Source: Auanema rhodensis
Lineage: Eukaryota; Nematoda; Chromadorea; Rhabditida; Rhabditidae
NCBI GenBank assembly: GCA_964057225.1
Contig: OZ059899.1
Coordinates: 17,244,501 to 17,308,500, forward strand
Length of the DNA stretch: 64,000 nt
Direction: 5' to 3'
Part shown: piece after piece, positions 1-11,480 of the stretch
Layout of the letters: the number at the start of each line of letters is the position of its first letter
Numbering within the stretch: position 1 is the first letter of the stretch
Translations under genes and position numbers: made by a program
The notes under the pieces: generated by a model
What the model saw: the letters and a program-made list of their open reading frames with translations, nothing else
Database searches by the model: none
Told to the model about the DNA's origin: nothing

Positions 1-488
1 TCGCAAAAAGTAAATGTTTTTAGATTCCTTTTTTTAAGGCAAAGACGATGGACAATGTTATTCAACGAAAAAATTAATTCTGCAGGGTGAAAATCGAGGA
101 TATAAGTGTGAACTTATATCAGTTGATATCTCGGTGCATTTTTAAGCTAGCGCAAATCTGATAACACAGATCGACGCAGTTTAAAAATCCGCATCGAATG
201 CACTATACTACATTGAGAAACGCTTAATACAAAACTTAGTTATGATCGTTTGAAAAAAGATGCATTAGTGTATGTTGAGTTTCCATGTACACTCAACATT
301 GCTTCCAAAAACATTTTGACAAAAATTTTTCCAAAAAATTTCGAAATAATTTCGCAAAAAGTGAATGTTTTTAGATTCCGTTTTTCAAGGCAAAGACGAT
401 GGACAATGTTATTCAACGAAAAAATTAATTCTGCAGAATGAAAATCGAGGATATAAGTGTGAACTTATAACAGTTGATATCTCGGTGC

Positions 489-539
489 ATTTTTAAGCTA
501 GCGCAAATCTGATAACACAGATCGACGCAGCTTAAAAAT
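489..539 (+). other. Long imperfect hairpin H3 (about 51 bases)
   Basis: From outside in: an 11-bp stem (attttt followed by aagct, pairing with agctt followed by aaaaat), a single unpaired a, a 3-bp gcg/cgc stem, a 3x3 internal loop (caa/cga), a 5-bp atctg/cagat stem and a 6-base loop, ataaca. It occupies monomer bases 240-290. This copy has the fully paired outer stem. Other monomers carry cagtttaaaaa or cagcttagaaa, which as plus-strand RNA give a single G-U wobble, or cagcttacaaa, which leaves one mismatch. The 5-bp inner stem is nearly invariant; in four monomers the loop side reads ataact, and one monomer (near 7531) has ctggt. Confidence 0.8.
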
Positions 540-622
540 CCGCATCGAATGCACTATACAACATTGAGAAACGCTTAATACAAAAATTAGTTATGATCGT
601 TTGAAAAAAGACGCATTAGTGT

Positions 623-650
623 ATGTTGAGTTTCCATGTACACTCAACAT
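623..650. other. Inverted repeat H1: 9-bp stem, 10-base loop
   Basis: The arms are atgttgagt and actcaacat, perfect complements, flanking the loop ttccatgtac. This is the copy in the reference monomer (bases 23-50); the same element is present once in nearly every monomer. Rare copies break it: atgtggagt in the monomer at 4111, gttgcgttt in those at 60268 and 63778, and actcaccat in that at 35348. The element lies in one of the two least variable parts of the monomer. It could be extruded as a DNA cruciform, bind a dimeric protein, or fold in a transcript; the sequence alone does not decide. Confidence 0.85.
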
Positions 651-800
651 TGCTTCCAAAAACATTTTGACAAAAATTTTTCCAAAAAATTTCAAAATAA
701 TTTCGCAAAAAGTAAATGTTTTTAGATTCCTTTTTTCAAGGCAAAGACGATGGACATTGTTATTCAACGAAAAAACTAATTCTGCAGGGTGAAAATCGAG

Positions 801-822
801 GATATAAGTGTGAACTTATATC
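801..822 (+). other. Hairpin H2: 9-bp stem with GTGA tetraloop
   Basis: The arms gatataagt and acttatatc are perfect complements around a four-base loop, gtga, which read as RNA fits the stable GNRA tetraloop class. It sits at monomer bases 201-222 in every copy. The commonest variant (gatgtaagt with gcttatatc) changes two stem positions, 204 and 214, and each becomes a G-U wobble in a plus-strand transcript, so the helix persists. Less common variants disrupt one pair: acttataac in the left part of the window, acctatatc and gcgtatatc in the right part, gatatatgt at 54502 and 56257. Whether the hairpin acts as DNA or RNA is unknown. Confidence 0.85.
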
Positions 823-3800
823 AGTTGATATCTCGGTGCATTTTTAAGCTAGCGCAAATCTGATAACACAGATCGACGCAGCTTACAAATCCGCATCGAA
901 TGCCTTATACAACATTGAGAAACGCTTAATACAAAAATTAGTTATGATCGTTTGAAAAAAGACGCATTAGTGTATGTTGAGTTTCCATGTACACTCAACA
1001 TTGCTTCCAAAAACATTTTGACAAAAATTTTTCCAAAAAATTTCAAAATAATTTCGCAAAAAGTGAATGTTTTTAGATTCCGTTTTTCAAGGCAAAGACG
1101 ATGGACAATGTTATTCAACGAAAAAATTAATTCTGCAGGGTGAAAATCGAGGATATAAGTGTGAACTTATATCAGTTGATATCTCGGTGCATTTTTAAGC
1201 TAGCGCAAATCTGATAACACAGATCGACGCAGCTTACAAATCCGCATCGAATGCCTTATACAACATTGAGAAACGCTTAATACAAAAATTAGTTATGATC
1301 GTTTGAAAAAAGACGCATTAGTGTATGTTGAGTTTCCATGTACACTCAACATTGCTTCCAAAAACATTTTGACAAAAATTTTTCCAAAAAATTTCAAAAT
1401 AATTTCGCAAAAAGTAAATGTTTTTAGATTCCTTTTTTCAAGGCAAAGACGATGGACATTGTTATTCAACGAAAAAATTAATTCTGCAGGGTGAAAATCG
1501 AGGATATAAGTGTGAACTTATATCAGTTGATATCTCGGTGCATTTTTAAGCTAGCGCAAATCTGATAACACAGATCGACGCAGTTTAAAAATCCGCATCG
1601 AATGCACTATACTACATTGAGAAACGCTTAATACAAAACTTAGTTATGATCGTTTGAAAAAAGATGCATTAGTGTATGTTGAGTTTCCATGTACACTCAA
1701 CATTGCTTCCAAAAACATTTTGACAAAAATTTTTCCAAAAAATTTCAAAATAATTTCGCAAAAAGTGAATGTTTTTAGATTCCGTTTTTCAAGGCAAAGA
1801 CGATGGACAATGTTATTCAACGAAAAAATTAATTCTGCAGGGTGAAAATCGAGGATATAAGTGTGAACTTATATCAGTTGATATCTCGGTGCATTTTTAA
1901 GCTAGCGCAAATCTGATAACACAGATCGACGCAGCTTACAAATCCGCATCGAATGCCTTATACAACATTGAGAAACGCTTAATACAAAAATTAGTTATGA
2001 TCGTTTGAAAAAAGACGCATTAGTGTATGTTGAGTTTCCATGTACACTCAACATTGCTTCCAAAAACATTTTGACAAAAATTTTTCCAAAAAATTTCAAA
2101 ATAATTTCGCAAAAAGTGAATGTTTTTAGATTCCGTTTTTCAAGGCAAAGACGATGGACAATGTTATTCAACGAAAAAATTAATTCTGCAGAATGAAAAT
2201 CGAGGATATAAGTGTGAACTTATAACAGTTGATATATCGGTGCATTTTTAAGCTAGCGCAAATCTGATAACACAGATCGACGCAGCTTAAAAATCCGCAT
2301 CGAATGCACTATACAACATTGAGAAACGCTTAATACAAAAATTAGTTATGAGCGTTTGAAAAATGATGCATTAGTGTATGTTGAGTTTCCATGTACACTC
2401 AACATTGCTTCCAAAAACATTTTGACAAAAATTTTTCCAAAAAATTTCAAAATAATTTCGCAAAAAGTGAATGTTTTTAGATTCCGTTTTTCAAGGCAAA
2501 GACGATGGACAATGTTATTCAACGAAAAAATTAATTCTGCAGGGTGAAAATCGAGGATATAAGTGTGAACTTATATCAGTTGATATCTCGGTGCATTTTT
2601 AAGCTAGCGCAAATCTGATAACACAGATCGACGCAGCTTACAAATCCGCATCGAATGCCTTATACAACATTGAGAAACGCTTAATACAAAAATTAGTTAT
2701 GATCGTTTGAAAAAAGACGCATTAGTGTATGTTGAGTTTCCATGTACACTCAACATTGCTTCCAAAAACATTTTGACAAAAATTTTTCCAAAAAATTTCA
2801 AAATAATTTCGCAAAAAGTAAATGTTTTTAGATTCCTTTTTTCAAGGCAAAGACGATGGACATTGTTATTCAACGAAAAAACTAATTCTGCAGGGTGAAA
2901 ATCGAGGATATAAGTGTGAACTTATATCAGTTGATATCTCGGTGCATTTTTAAGCTAGCGCAAATCTGATAACACAGATCGACGCAGCTTACAAATCCGC
3001 ATCGAATGCCTTATACAACATTGAGAAACGCTTAATACAAAAATTAGTTATGATCGTTTGAAAAAAGACGCATTAGTGTATGTTGAGTTTCCATGTACAC
3101 TCAACATTGCTTCCAAAAACATTTTGACAAAAATTTTTCCAAAAAATTTCAAAATAATTTCGCAAAAAGTGAATGTTTTTAGATTCCGTTTTTCAAGGCA
3201 AAGACGATGGACAATGTTATTCAACGAAAAAATTAATTCTGCAGGGTGAAAATCGAGGATATAAGTGTGAACTTATATCAGTTGATATCTCGGTGCATTT
3301 TTAAGCTAGCGCAAATCTGATAACACAGATCGACGCAGCTTACAAATCCGCATCGAATGCCTTATACAACATTGAGAAACGCTTAATACAAAAATTAGTT
3401 ATGATCGTTTGAAAAAAGACGCATTAGTGTATGTTGAGTTTCCATGTACACTCAACATTGCTTCCAAAAACATTTTGACAAAAATTTTTCCAAAAAATTT
3501 CAAAATAATTTCGCAAAAAGTAAATGTTTTTAGATTCCTTTTTTCAAGGCAAAGACGATGGACATTGTTATTCAACGAAAAAATTAATTCTGCAGGGTGA
3601 AAATCGAGGATATAAGTGTGAACTTATATCAGTTGATATCTCGGTGCATTTTTAAGCTAGCGCAAATCTGATAACACAGATCGAAGCAGCTTACAAATCC
3701 GCATCGAATGCCTTTTACAACATTGAGAAACGCTTAATACAAAAATTAGTTATGATCGTTTGAAAAAAGACGCATTAGTGTATGTTGAGTTTCCATGTAC

Positions 3801-4212
3801 ACTCAACATTGCTTCCAAAAACATTTTGACAAAAATTTTTCCAAAAAATTTCAAAATAATTTCGCAAAAAGTGAATGTTTTTAGATTCCGTTTTTCAAGG
3901 TAAAGACGATGGACAATGTTATTCAACGAAAAAATTAATTCTGCAGGGTGAAAATCGAGGATATAAGTGTGAACTTATATCAGTTGATATCTCGGTGCAT
4001 TTTTAAGCTAGCGCAAATCTGATAACACAGATCGACGCAGCTTACAAATCCGCATCGAATGCCTTATACAACATTGAGAAACGCTTAATACAAAAATTAG
4101 TTATGATCGTTTGAAAAAAGACGCATTAGTGTATGTGGAGTTTCCATGTACACTCAACATTGCTTCCAAAAACATTTTGACAAAATTTTTTTCGAAAAAT
4201 TTCAAAATAATT

Positions 4213-6635
4213 TCGCAAAAAGTAAATGTTTTTAGATTCCTTTTTTTAAGGCAAAGACGATGGACAATGTTATTCAACGAAAAAATTAATTCTGCAGGGT
4301 GAAAATCGAGGATATAAGTGTGAACTTATATCAGTTGATATCTCGGTGCATTTTTAAGCTAGCGCAAATCTGATAACACAGATCGACGCAGTTTAAAAAT
4401 CCGCATCGAATGCACTATACTACATTGAGAAACGCTTAATACAAAACTTAGTTATGATCGTTTGAAAAAAGATGCATTAGTGTATGTTGAGTTTCCATGT
4501 ACACTCAACATTGCTTCCAAAAACATTTTGACAAAAATTTTTCCAAAAAATTTCGAAATAATTTCGCAAAAAGTGAATGTTTTTAGATTCCGTTTTTCAA
4601 GGCAAAGACGATGGACAATGTTATTCAACGAAAAAATTAATTCTGCAGAATGAAAATCGAGGATATAAGTGTGAACTTATAACAGTTGATATCTCGGTGC
4701 ATTTTTAAGCTAGCGCAAATCTGATAACACAGATCGACGCAGCTTAAAAATCCGCATCGAATGCACTATACAACATTGAGAAACGCTTAATACAAAAATT
4801 AGTTATGATCGTTTGAAAAAAGACGCATTAGTGTATGTTGAGTTTCCATGTACACTCAACATTGCTTCCAAAAACATTTTGACAAAAATTTTTCCAAAAA
4901 ATTTCAAAATAATTTCGCAAAAAGTAAATGTTTTTAGATTCCTTTTTTCAAGGCAAAGACGATGGACATTGTTATTCAACGAAAAAACTAATTCTGCAGG
5001 GTGAAAATCGAGGATATAAGTGTGAACTTATATCAGTTGATATCTCGGTGCATTTTTAAGCTAGCGCAAATCTGATAACACAGATCGACGCAGCTTACAA
5101 ATCCGCATCGAATGCCTTATACAACATTGAGAAACGCTTAATACAAAAATTAGTTATGATCGTTTGAAAAAAGACGCATTAGTGTATGTTGAGTTTCCAT
5201 GTACACTCAACATTGCTTCCAAAAACATTTTGACAAAAATTTTTCCAAAAAATTTCAAAATAATTTCGCAAAAAGTGAATGTTTTTAGATTCCGTTTTTC
5301 AAGGCAAAGACGATGGACAATGTTATTCAACGAAAAAATTAATTCTGCAGGGTGAAAATCGAGGATATAAGTGTGAACTTATATCAGTTGATATCTCGGT
5401 GCATTTTTAAGCTAGCGCAAATCTGATAACACAGATCGACGCAGCTTACAAATCCGCATCGAATGCCTTATACAACATTGAGAAACGCTTAATACAAAAA
5501 TTAGTTATGATCGTTTGAAAAAAGACGCATTAGTGTATGTTGAGTTTCCATGTACACTCAACATTGCTTCCAAAAACATTTTGACAAAAATTTTTCCAAA
5601 AAATTTCAAAATAATTTCGCAAAAAGTAAATGTTTTTAGATTCCTTTTTTCAAGGCAAAGACGATGGACATTGTTATTCAACGAAAAAATTAATTCTGCA
5701 GGGTGAAAATCGAGGATATAAGTGTGAACTTATATCAGTTGATATCTCGGTGCATTTTTAAGCTAGCGCAAATCTGATAACACAGATCGACGCAGTTTAA
5801 AAATCCGCATCGAATGCACTATACTACATTGAGAAACGCTTAATACAAAACTTAGTTATGATCGTTTGAAAAAAGATGCATTAGTGTATGTTGAGTTTCC
5901 ATGTACACTCAACATTGCTTCCAAAAACATTTTGACAAAAATTTTTCCAAAAAATTTCAAAATAATTTCGCAAAAAGTGAATGTTTTTAGATTCCGTTTT
6001 TCAAGGCAAAGACGATGGACAATGTTATTCAACGAAAAAATTAATTCTGCAGGGTGAAAATCGAGGATATAAGTGTGAACTTATATCAGTTGATATCTCG
6101 GTGCATTTTTAAGCTAGCGCAAATCTGATAACACAGATCGACGCAGCTTACAAATCCGCATCGAATGCCTTATACAACATTGAGAAACGCTTAATACAAA
6201 AATTAGTTATGATCGTTTGAAAAAAGACGCATTAGTGTATGTTGAGTTTCCATGTACACTCAACATTGCTTCCAAAAACATTTTGACAAAAATTTTTCCA
6301 AAAAATTTCAAAATAATTTCGCAAAAAGTGAATGTTTTTAGATTCCGTTTTTCAAGGCAAAGACGATGGACAATGTTATTCAACGAAAAAATTAATTCTG
6401 CAGAATGAAAATCGAGGATATAAGTGTGAACTTATAACAGTTGATATCTCGGTGCATTTTTAAGCTAGCGCAAATCTGATAACACAGATCGACGCAGCTT
6501 AAAAATCCGCATCGAATGCACTATACAACATTGAGAAACGCTTAATACAAAAATTAGTTATGATCGTTTGAAAAATGATGCATTAGTGTATGTTGAGTTT
6601 CCATGTACACTCAACATTGCTTCCAAAAACATTTT
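4213..6635 (+). repeat. 12-monomer HOR, second copy
   Basis: Partner of 1-2423. It reproduces the same order of variants: the ctgcagaa ending, the aaaaactaat copy, alternating ggacaatg and ggacattg, then gccttatac copies. The switch to a family B monomer at 6636 is the right boundary of shared sequence, so one of the two copies was recombined there. Confidence 0.88.
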
Positions 6636-6640
6636 TACAA

Positions 6641-6659
6641 AAATTTTTCCGAAAAATTT
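6641..6659. other. Palindrome H4 in family B monomers
   Basis: Nine-base arms aaatttttc and gaaaaattt are perfect complements around one central c. It lies at the A/T-rich core of family B monomers. The equivalent site in family C has a shorter perfect palindrome centred on ttcgaa, and in family A (ccaaaaaattt) the symmetry is lost. It is therefore family-specific, and may simply be a consequence of abutting A and T tracts. Confidence 0.7.
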
Positions 6660-6918
6660 CAAAATAATTTCGCAAAAAGTAGATGTTTTTAGATTCCTTT
6701 TTTCAAGGCAAAGACGATGGACAATGTAATTCAACGAAAAAATTAATTCTCCAGGGTGAAAATCGAGGATGTAAGTGTGAGCTTATATCAGTTGATATCT
6801 CGGTGCATTTTTAAGCTAGCGCAAATCTGATAACACAGATCGACGCAGCTTACAAATCCGCATCGAATGCACTATACAACATTGAGAAACGCTTAATACA
6901 AAAATTAGTTATGATCGT

Positions 6919-9374
6919 TTGAAAAATGATGCATTAGTGTATGTTGAGTTTCCATGTACACTCAACATTGCTTCCAAAAACATTTTGACAAAATTTTTTT
7001 CGAAAAATTTCAAAATAATTTCGCAAAAAGTAAATGTTTTTAGATTCCTTTTTTTAAGGCAAAGACGATGGACAATGTTATTCAACGAAAAAATTAATTC
7101 TGCAGGGTGAAAATCGAGGATATAAGTGTGAACTTATATCAGTTGATATCTCGGTGCATTTTTAAGCTAGCGCAAATCTGATAACACAGATCGACGCAGT
7201 TTAAAAATCCGCATCGAATGCACTATACTACATTGAGAAACGCTTAATACAAAACTTAGTTATGATCGTTTGAAAAAAGATGCATTAGTGTATGTTGAGT
7301 TTCCATGTACACTCAACATTGCTTCCAAAAACATTTTGACAAAAATTTTTCCAAAAAATTTCGAAATAATTTCGCAAAAAGTGAATGTTTTTAGATTCCG
7401 TTTTTCAAGGCAAAGACGATGGACAATGTTATTTAACGAAAAAATTAATTCTGCAGAATGAAAATCGAGGATATAAGTGTGAACTTATAACAGTTGATAT
7501 CTCGGTGCATTTTTAAGCTAGCGCAAATCTGGTAACACAGATCGACGCAGCTTAAAAATCCGCATCGAATGCACTATACAACATTGAGAAACGCTTAATA
7601 CAAAAATTAGTTATGATCGTTTGAAAAATGATGCATTAGTGTATGTTGAGTTCCCATGTACACTCAACATTGCTTCCAAAAACATTTTGACAAAATTTTT
7701 TTCGAAAAATTTCAAAATAATTTCGCAAAAAGTAAATGTTTTTAGATTCCTTTTTTTAAGGCAAAGACGATTTACAATGTTATTCAACGAAAAAATTAAT
7801 TCTCCAGGGTGAAAATCGAGGATGTAAGTGTGAGCTTATATCAGTTGATATCTCGGTGCATTTTTAAGCTAGCGCAAATCTGATAACACAGATCGACGCA
7901 GCTTACAAATCCGCATCGAATGCACTATACAACATTGAGAAACGCTTAATACAAAAATTAGTTATGATCGTTTGAAAAATGATGCATTAGTGTATGTTGA
8001 GTTTCCATGTACACTCAACATTGCTTCCAAAAACATTTTGACAAAATTTTTTTCGAAAAATTTCAAAATAATTTCGCAAAAAGTAAATGTTTTTAGATTC
8101 CTTTTTTTAAGGCAAAGACGATGGACAATGTTATTCAACGAAAAAATTAATTCTGCAGGGTGAAAATCGAGGATATAAGTGTGAACTTATATCAGTTGAT
8201 ATCTCGGTGCATTTTTAAGCTAGCGCAAATCTGATAACACAGATCGACGCAGTTTAAAAATCCGCATCGAATGCACTATACTACATTGAGAAACGCTTAA
8301 TACAAAACTTAGTTATGATCGTTTGAAAAAAGATGCATTAGTGTATGTTGAGTTTCCATGTACACTCAACATTGCTTCCAAAAACATTTTGACAAAAATT
8401 TTTCCAAAAAATTTCGAAATAATTTCGCAAAAAGTGAATGTTTTTAGATTCCGTTTTTCAAGGCAAAGACGATGGACAATGTTATTCAACGAAAAAATTA
8501 ATTCTGCAGAATGAAAATCGAGGATATAAGTGTGAACTTATAACAGTTGATATCTCGGTGCATTTTTAAGCTAGCGCAAATCTGATAACACAGATCGACG
8601 CAGCTTAAAAATCCGCATCGAATGCACTATACAACATTGAGAAACGCTTAATACAAAAATTAGTTATGATCGTTTGAAAAATGATGCATTAGTGTATGTT
8701 GAGTTTCCATGTACACTCAACATTGCTTCCAAAAACATTTTGACAAATTTTTTTCGAAAAATTTCAAAATAATTTCGCAAAAAGTAAATGTTTTTAGATT
8801 CCTTTTTTTAAGGCAAAGACGATGGACAATGTTATTCAACGAAAAAATTAATTCTGCAGGGTGAAAATCGAGGATATAAGTGTGAACTTATATCAGTTGA
8901 TATCTCGGTGCATTTTTAAGCTAGCGCAAATCTGATAACACAGATCGACGCAGTTTAAAAATCCGCATCGAATGCACTATACTACATTGAGAAACGCTTA
9001 ATACAAAACTTAGTTATGATCGTTTGAAAAAAGATGCATTAGTGTATGTTGAGTTTCCATGTACACTCAACATTGCTTCCAAAAACATTTTGACAAAAAT
9101 TTTTCCAAAAAATTTCGAAATAATTTCGCAAAAAGTGAATGTTTTTAGATTCCGTTTTTCAAGGCAAAGACGATGGACAATGTTATTCAACGAAAAAATT
9201 AATTCTGCAGAATGAAAATCGAGGATATAAGTGTGAACTTATAACAGTTGATATCTCGGTGCATTTTTAAGCTAGCGCAAATCTGATAACACAGATCGAC
9301 GCAGCTTAAAAATCCGCATCGAATGCACTATACAACATTGAGAAACGCTTAATACAAAAATTAGTTATGATCGT
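6919..9374 (+). repeat. Alternating C and A monomers
   Basis: C-type copies (at 6919, 7621, 7972 and 8674) carry the long-T form caaaattttttttcg-like core (four A then seven T before cg), and A-type copies (7270, 8323, 9024) end in ctgcagaa. Most of the stretch follows a 702-bp dimer. The copy at 7621 has a private tttacaatg in place of tggacaatg, and the copy at 8674 is one base short. Confidence 0.85.
8674..9023 (+). repeat. 350-bp monomer with 1-base deletion
   Basis: A C-type copy in which the A run before the T tract has three A instead of four (gacaaattttttt), at about 8744-8747. It shifts the 351-bp phase by one base for everything downstream. This may be a real slip in a homopolymer or a read-level error. 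Confidence 0.85.
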
Positions 9375-10778
9375 TTGAAAAATGATGCATTAGTGTATGT
9401 TGAGTTCCCATGTACACTCAACATTGCTTCCAAAAACATTTTGACAAAATTTTTTTCGAAAAATTTCAAAATAATTTCGCAAAAAGTAAATGTTTTTAGA
9501 TTCCTTTTTTTAAGGCAAAGACGATGGACAATGTTATTCAACGAAAAAATTAATTCTCCAGGGTGAAAATCGAGGATGTAAGTGTGAGCTTATATCAGTT
9601 GATATCTCGGTGCATTTTTAAGCTAGCGCAAATCTGATAACACAGATCGACGCAGCTTACAAATCCGCATCGAATGCACTATACAACATTGAGAAACGCT
9701 TAATACAAAAATTAGTTATGATCGTTTGAAAAATGATGCATTAGTGTATGTTGAGTTTCCATGTACACTCAACATTGCTTCCAAAAACATTTTGACAAAA
9801 TTTTTTTCGAAAAATTTCGAAATAATTTCGCAAAAAGTGAATGTTTTTAGATTCCGTTTTTCAAGGCAAAGACGATGGACAATGTTATTCAACGAAAAAA
9901 TTAATTCTGCAGAATGAAAATCGAGGATATAAGTGTGAACTTATATCAGTTGATATCTCGGTGCATTTTTAAGCTAGCGCAAATCTGATAACACAGATCG
10001 ACGCAGCTTAGAAATCCGCATCGAATGCACTATACAACATTGAGAAACGCTTAATACAAAAATTAGTTATGATCGTTTGAAAAATGATGCATTAGTGTAT
10101 GTTGAGTTTCCATGTACACTCAACATTGCTTCCAAAAACATTTTTACAAAAATTTTTCCGAAAAATTTCAAAATAATTTCGCAAAAAGTAGATTTTTTTA
10201 GATTCCTTTTTTCAAGGCAAAGACGATGAACAATGTTATTCAACGAAAAAATTAATTCTCCAGGGTGAAAATCGAGGATGTAAGTGTGAGCTTATATCAG
10301 TTGATATCTCGGTGCATTTTTAAGCTAGCGCAAATCTGATAACACAGATCGACGCAGCTTACAAATCCGCATCGAATGCACTATACAACATTGAGAAACG
10401 CTTAATACAAAAATTAGTTATGATCGTTTGAAAAATGATGCATTAGTGTATGTTGAGTTTCCATGTACACTCAACATTGCTTCCAAAAACATTTTGACAA
10501 AAATTTTTTCGAAAAATTTCAAAATAATTTCGCAAAAAGTAAATGTTTTTAGATTCCTTTTTTTAAGGCAAAGACGATGGACAATGTTATTCAACGAAAA
10601 AATTAATTCTTCAGGGTAAAAATCGAGGATATAAGTGTGAACTTATATCAGTTGATATCTCGGTGCATTTTTAAGCTAGCGCAAATCTGATAACACAGAT
10701 CGACGCAGTTTAAAAATCCGCATCGAATGCACTATACTACATTGAGAAACGCTTAATACAAAACTTAGTTATGATCGT
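9375..10778 (+). repeat. Four-monomer cassette, copy 1
   Basis: Order: a C monomer with gttgagttcccatg and ctccaggg; a C-to-A chimera ending ctgcagaa; a B monomer with gtagattttttt and acgatgaac; a C monomer ending cttcagggtaa. The same four recur at 13587, 16395 and 20256. Confidence 0.87.
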
Positions 10779-11480
10779 TTGAAAAAAGATGCATTAGTGT
10801 ATGTTGAGTTTCCATGTACACTCAACATTGCTTCCAAAAACATTTTGACAAAAATTTTTCCAAAAAATTTCAAAATAATTTCGCAAAAAGTGAATGTTTT
10901 TAGATTCCGTTTTTCAAGGCAAAGACGATGGACAATGTTATTCAACGAAAAAATTAATTCTGCAGAATGAAAATCGAGGATATAAGTGTGAACTTATATC
11001 AGTTGATATCTCGGTGCATTTTTAAGCTAGCGCAAATCTGATAACACAGATCGACGCAGTTTAAAAATCCGCATCGAATGCACTATACTACATTGAGAAA
11101 CGCTCAATACAAAAATTAGTTATGATCGTTTGAAAAATGATGCATTAGTGTATGTTGAGTTTCCATGTACACTCAACATTGCTTCCAAAAACATTTTTAC
11201 AAAAATTTTTCCGAAAAATTTCAAAATAATTTCGCAAAAAGTAGATGTTTTTAGATTCCTTTTTTCAAGGCAAAGACGATGGACAATGTTATTCAACGAA
11301 AAAATTAATTCTCCAGGGTGAAAATCGAGGATGTAAGTGTGAGCTTATATCAGTTGATATCTCGGTGCATTTTTAAGCTAGCGCAAATCTGATAACACAG
11401 ATCGACGCAGCTTACAAATCCGCATCGAATGCACTATACAACATTGAGAAACGCTTAATACAAAAATTAGTTATGATCGT
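10779..11480 (+). repeat. A and B monomer pair linking HOR copies
   Basis: An A monomer ending ctgcagaa, followed by a B monomer preceded by the uncommon cgctcaatac. The same pair, with one extra A monomer between, recurs at 22713-23765. Confidence 0.82.

Larger units (their letters stand above)
601..951 (+). repeat. Representative 351-bp monomer with internal map
   Basis: This copy serves as the reference, counted from the ttg as base 1. Bases 1-22 vary among families (gacgcat, gatgcat, K/N-type aaaaatgat). Bases 23-50 form inverted repeat H1. Bases 61-120 are a run of A- and T-tracts with only 11 G+C in 60 and hold most family-diagnostic sites. Bases 201-222 form hairpin H2. Bases 227-232 are an EcoRV site (gatatc) and 248-253 an NheI site (gctagc), both nearly constant. 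Bases 240-290 form the long hairpin H3. Bases 181-300 have 49 G+C in 120, so the monomer is clearly bipartite in composition. Bases 303-345 hold further diagnostic sites (gcactatac or gccttatac; aaaaatta or aaaactta). Confidence 0.95.
1..2423 (+). repeat. 12-monomer HOR, first copy (right part)
   Basis: Matches 4213-6635 at an offset of exactly 4212 bp (12 x 351). Reading the two side by side I find only two differences: a at 2236 (gatatatcgg, removing the EcoRV site) and g at 2352 (atgagcg). Identity ends at 2424, where ttttgac here faces tttttac in the other copy. The left limit lies outside the window. Confidence 0.88.
1..6918 (+). repeat. Left domain: A-rich 12-monomer higher-order repeat
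   Basis: Family A monomers dominate (ttccgtttttc, gtgaatg). Two variants are confined to this part of the window: gacgcat near the monomer start, and gccttatac near its end. The domain includes a 12-monomer (4212-bp) repeat and, inside it, a 6-monomer (2106-bp) offset, in which the monomers at 601, 952 and 1303 recur at 2707, 3058 and 3409. The monomer at 3760 has a private c-to-t change (aaggtaaag), cgaagcag at about 3682 and gccttttac just upstream. The monomer at 6568 is the first clear family B copy and marks the transition to the next domain. Confidence 0.9.

Noticed and set aside
852-951. Hammerhead-type ribozyme, as found in some satellite families.
   Set aside because: The monomer has ctgataac and gagaaacgc but no ctgatga or ctgangaa core with a properly placed gaaa and cleavage-site stem on either strand.
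601-951. CENP-B box (TTCG, then A, then CGGG at fixed spacing).
   Set aside because: TTCG occurs, but CGGG never follows at the required spacing on either strand. The cccg in E monomers also lacks the rest of the motif.
601-951. RNA polymerase III promoter or tRNA-derived repeat.
   Set aside because: No A-box and B-box pair (for example ggttcga) and no cloverleaf was seen; the inverted repeats do not have tRNA spacing.
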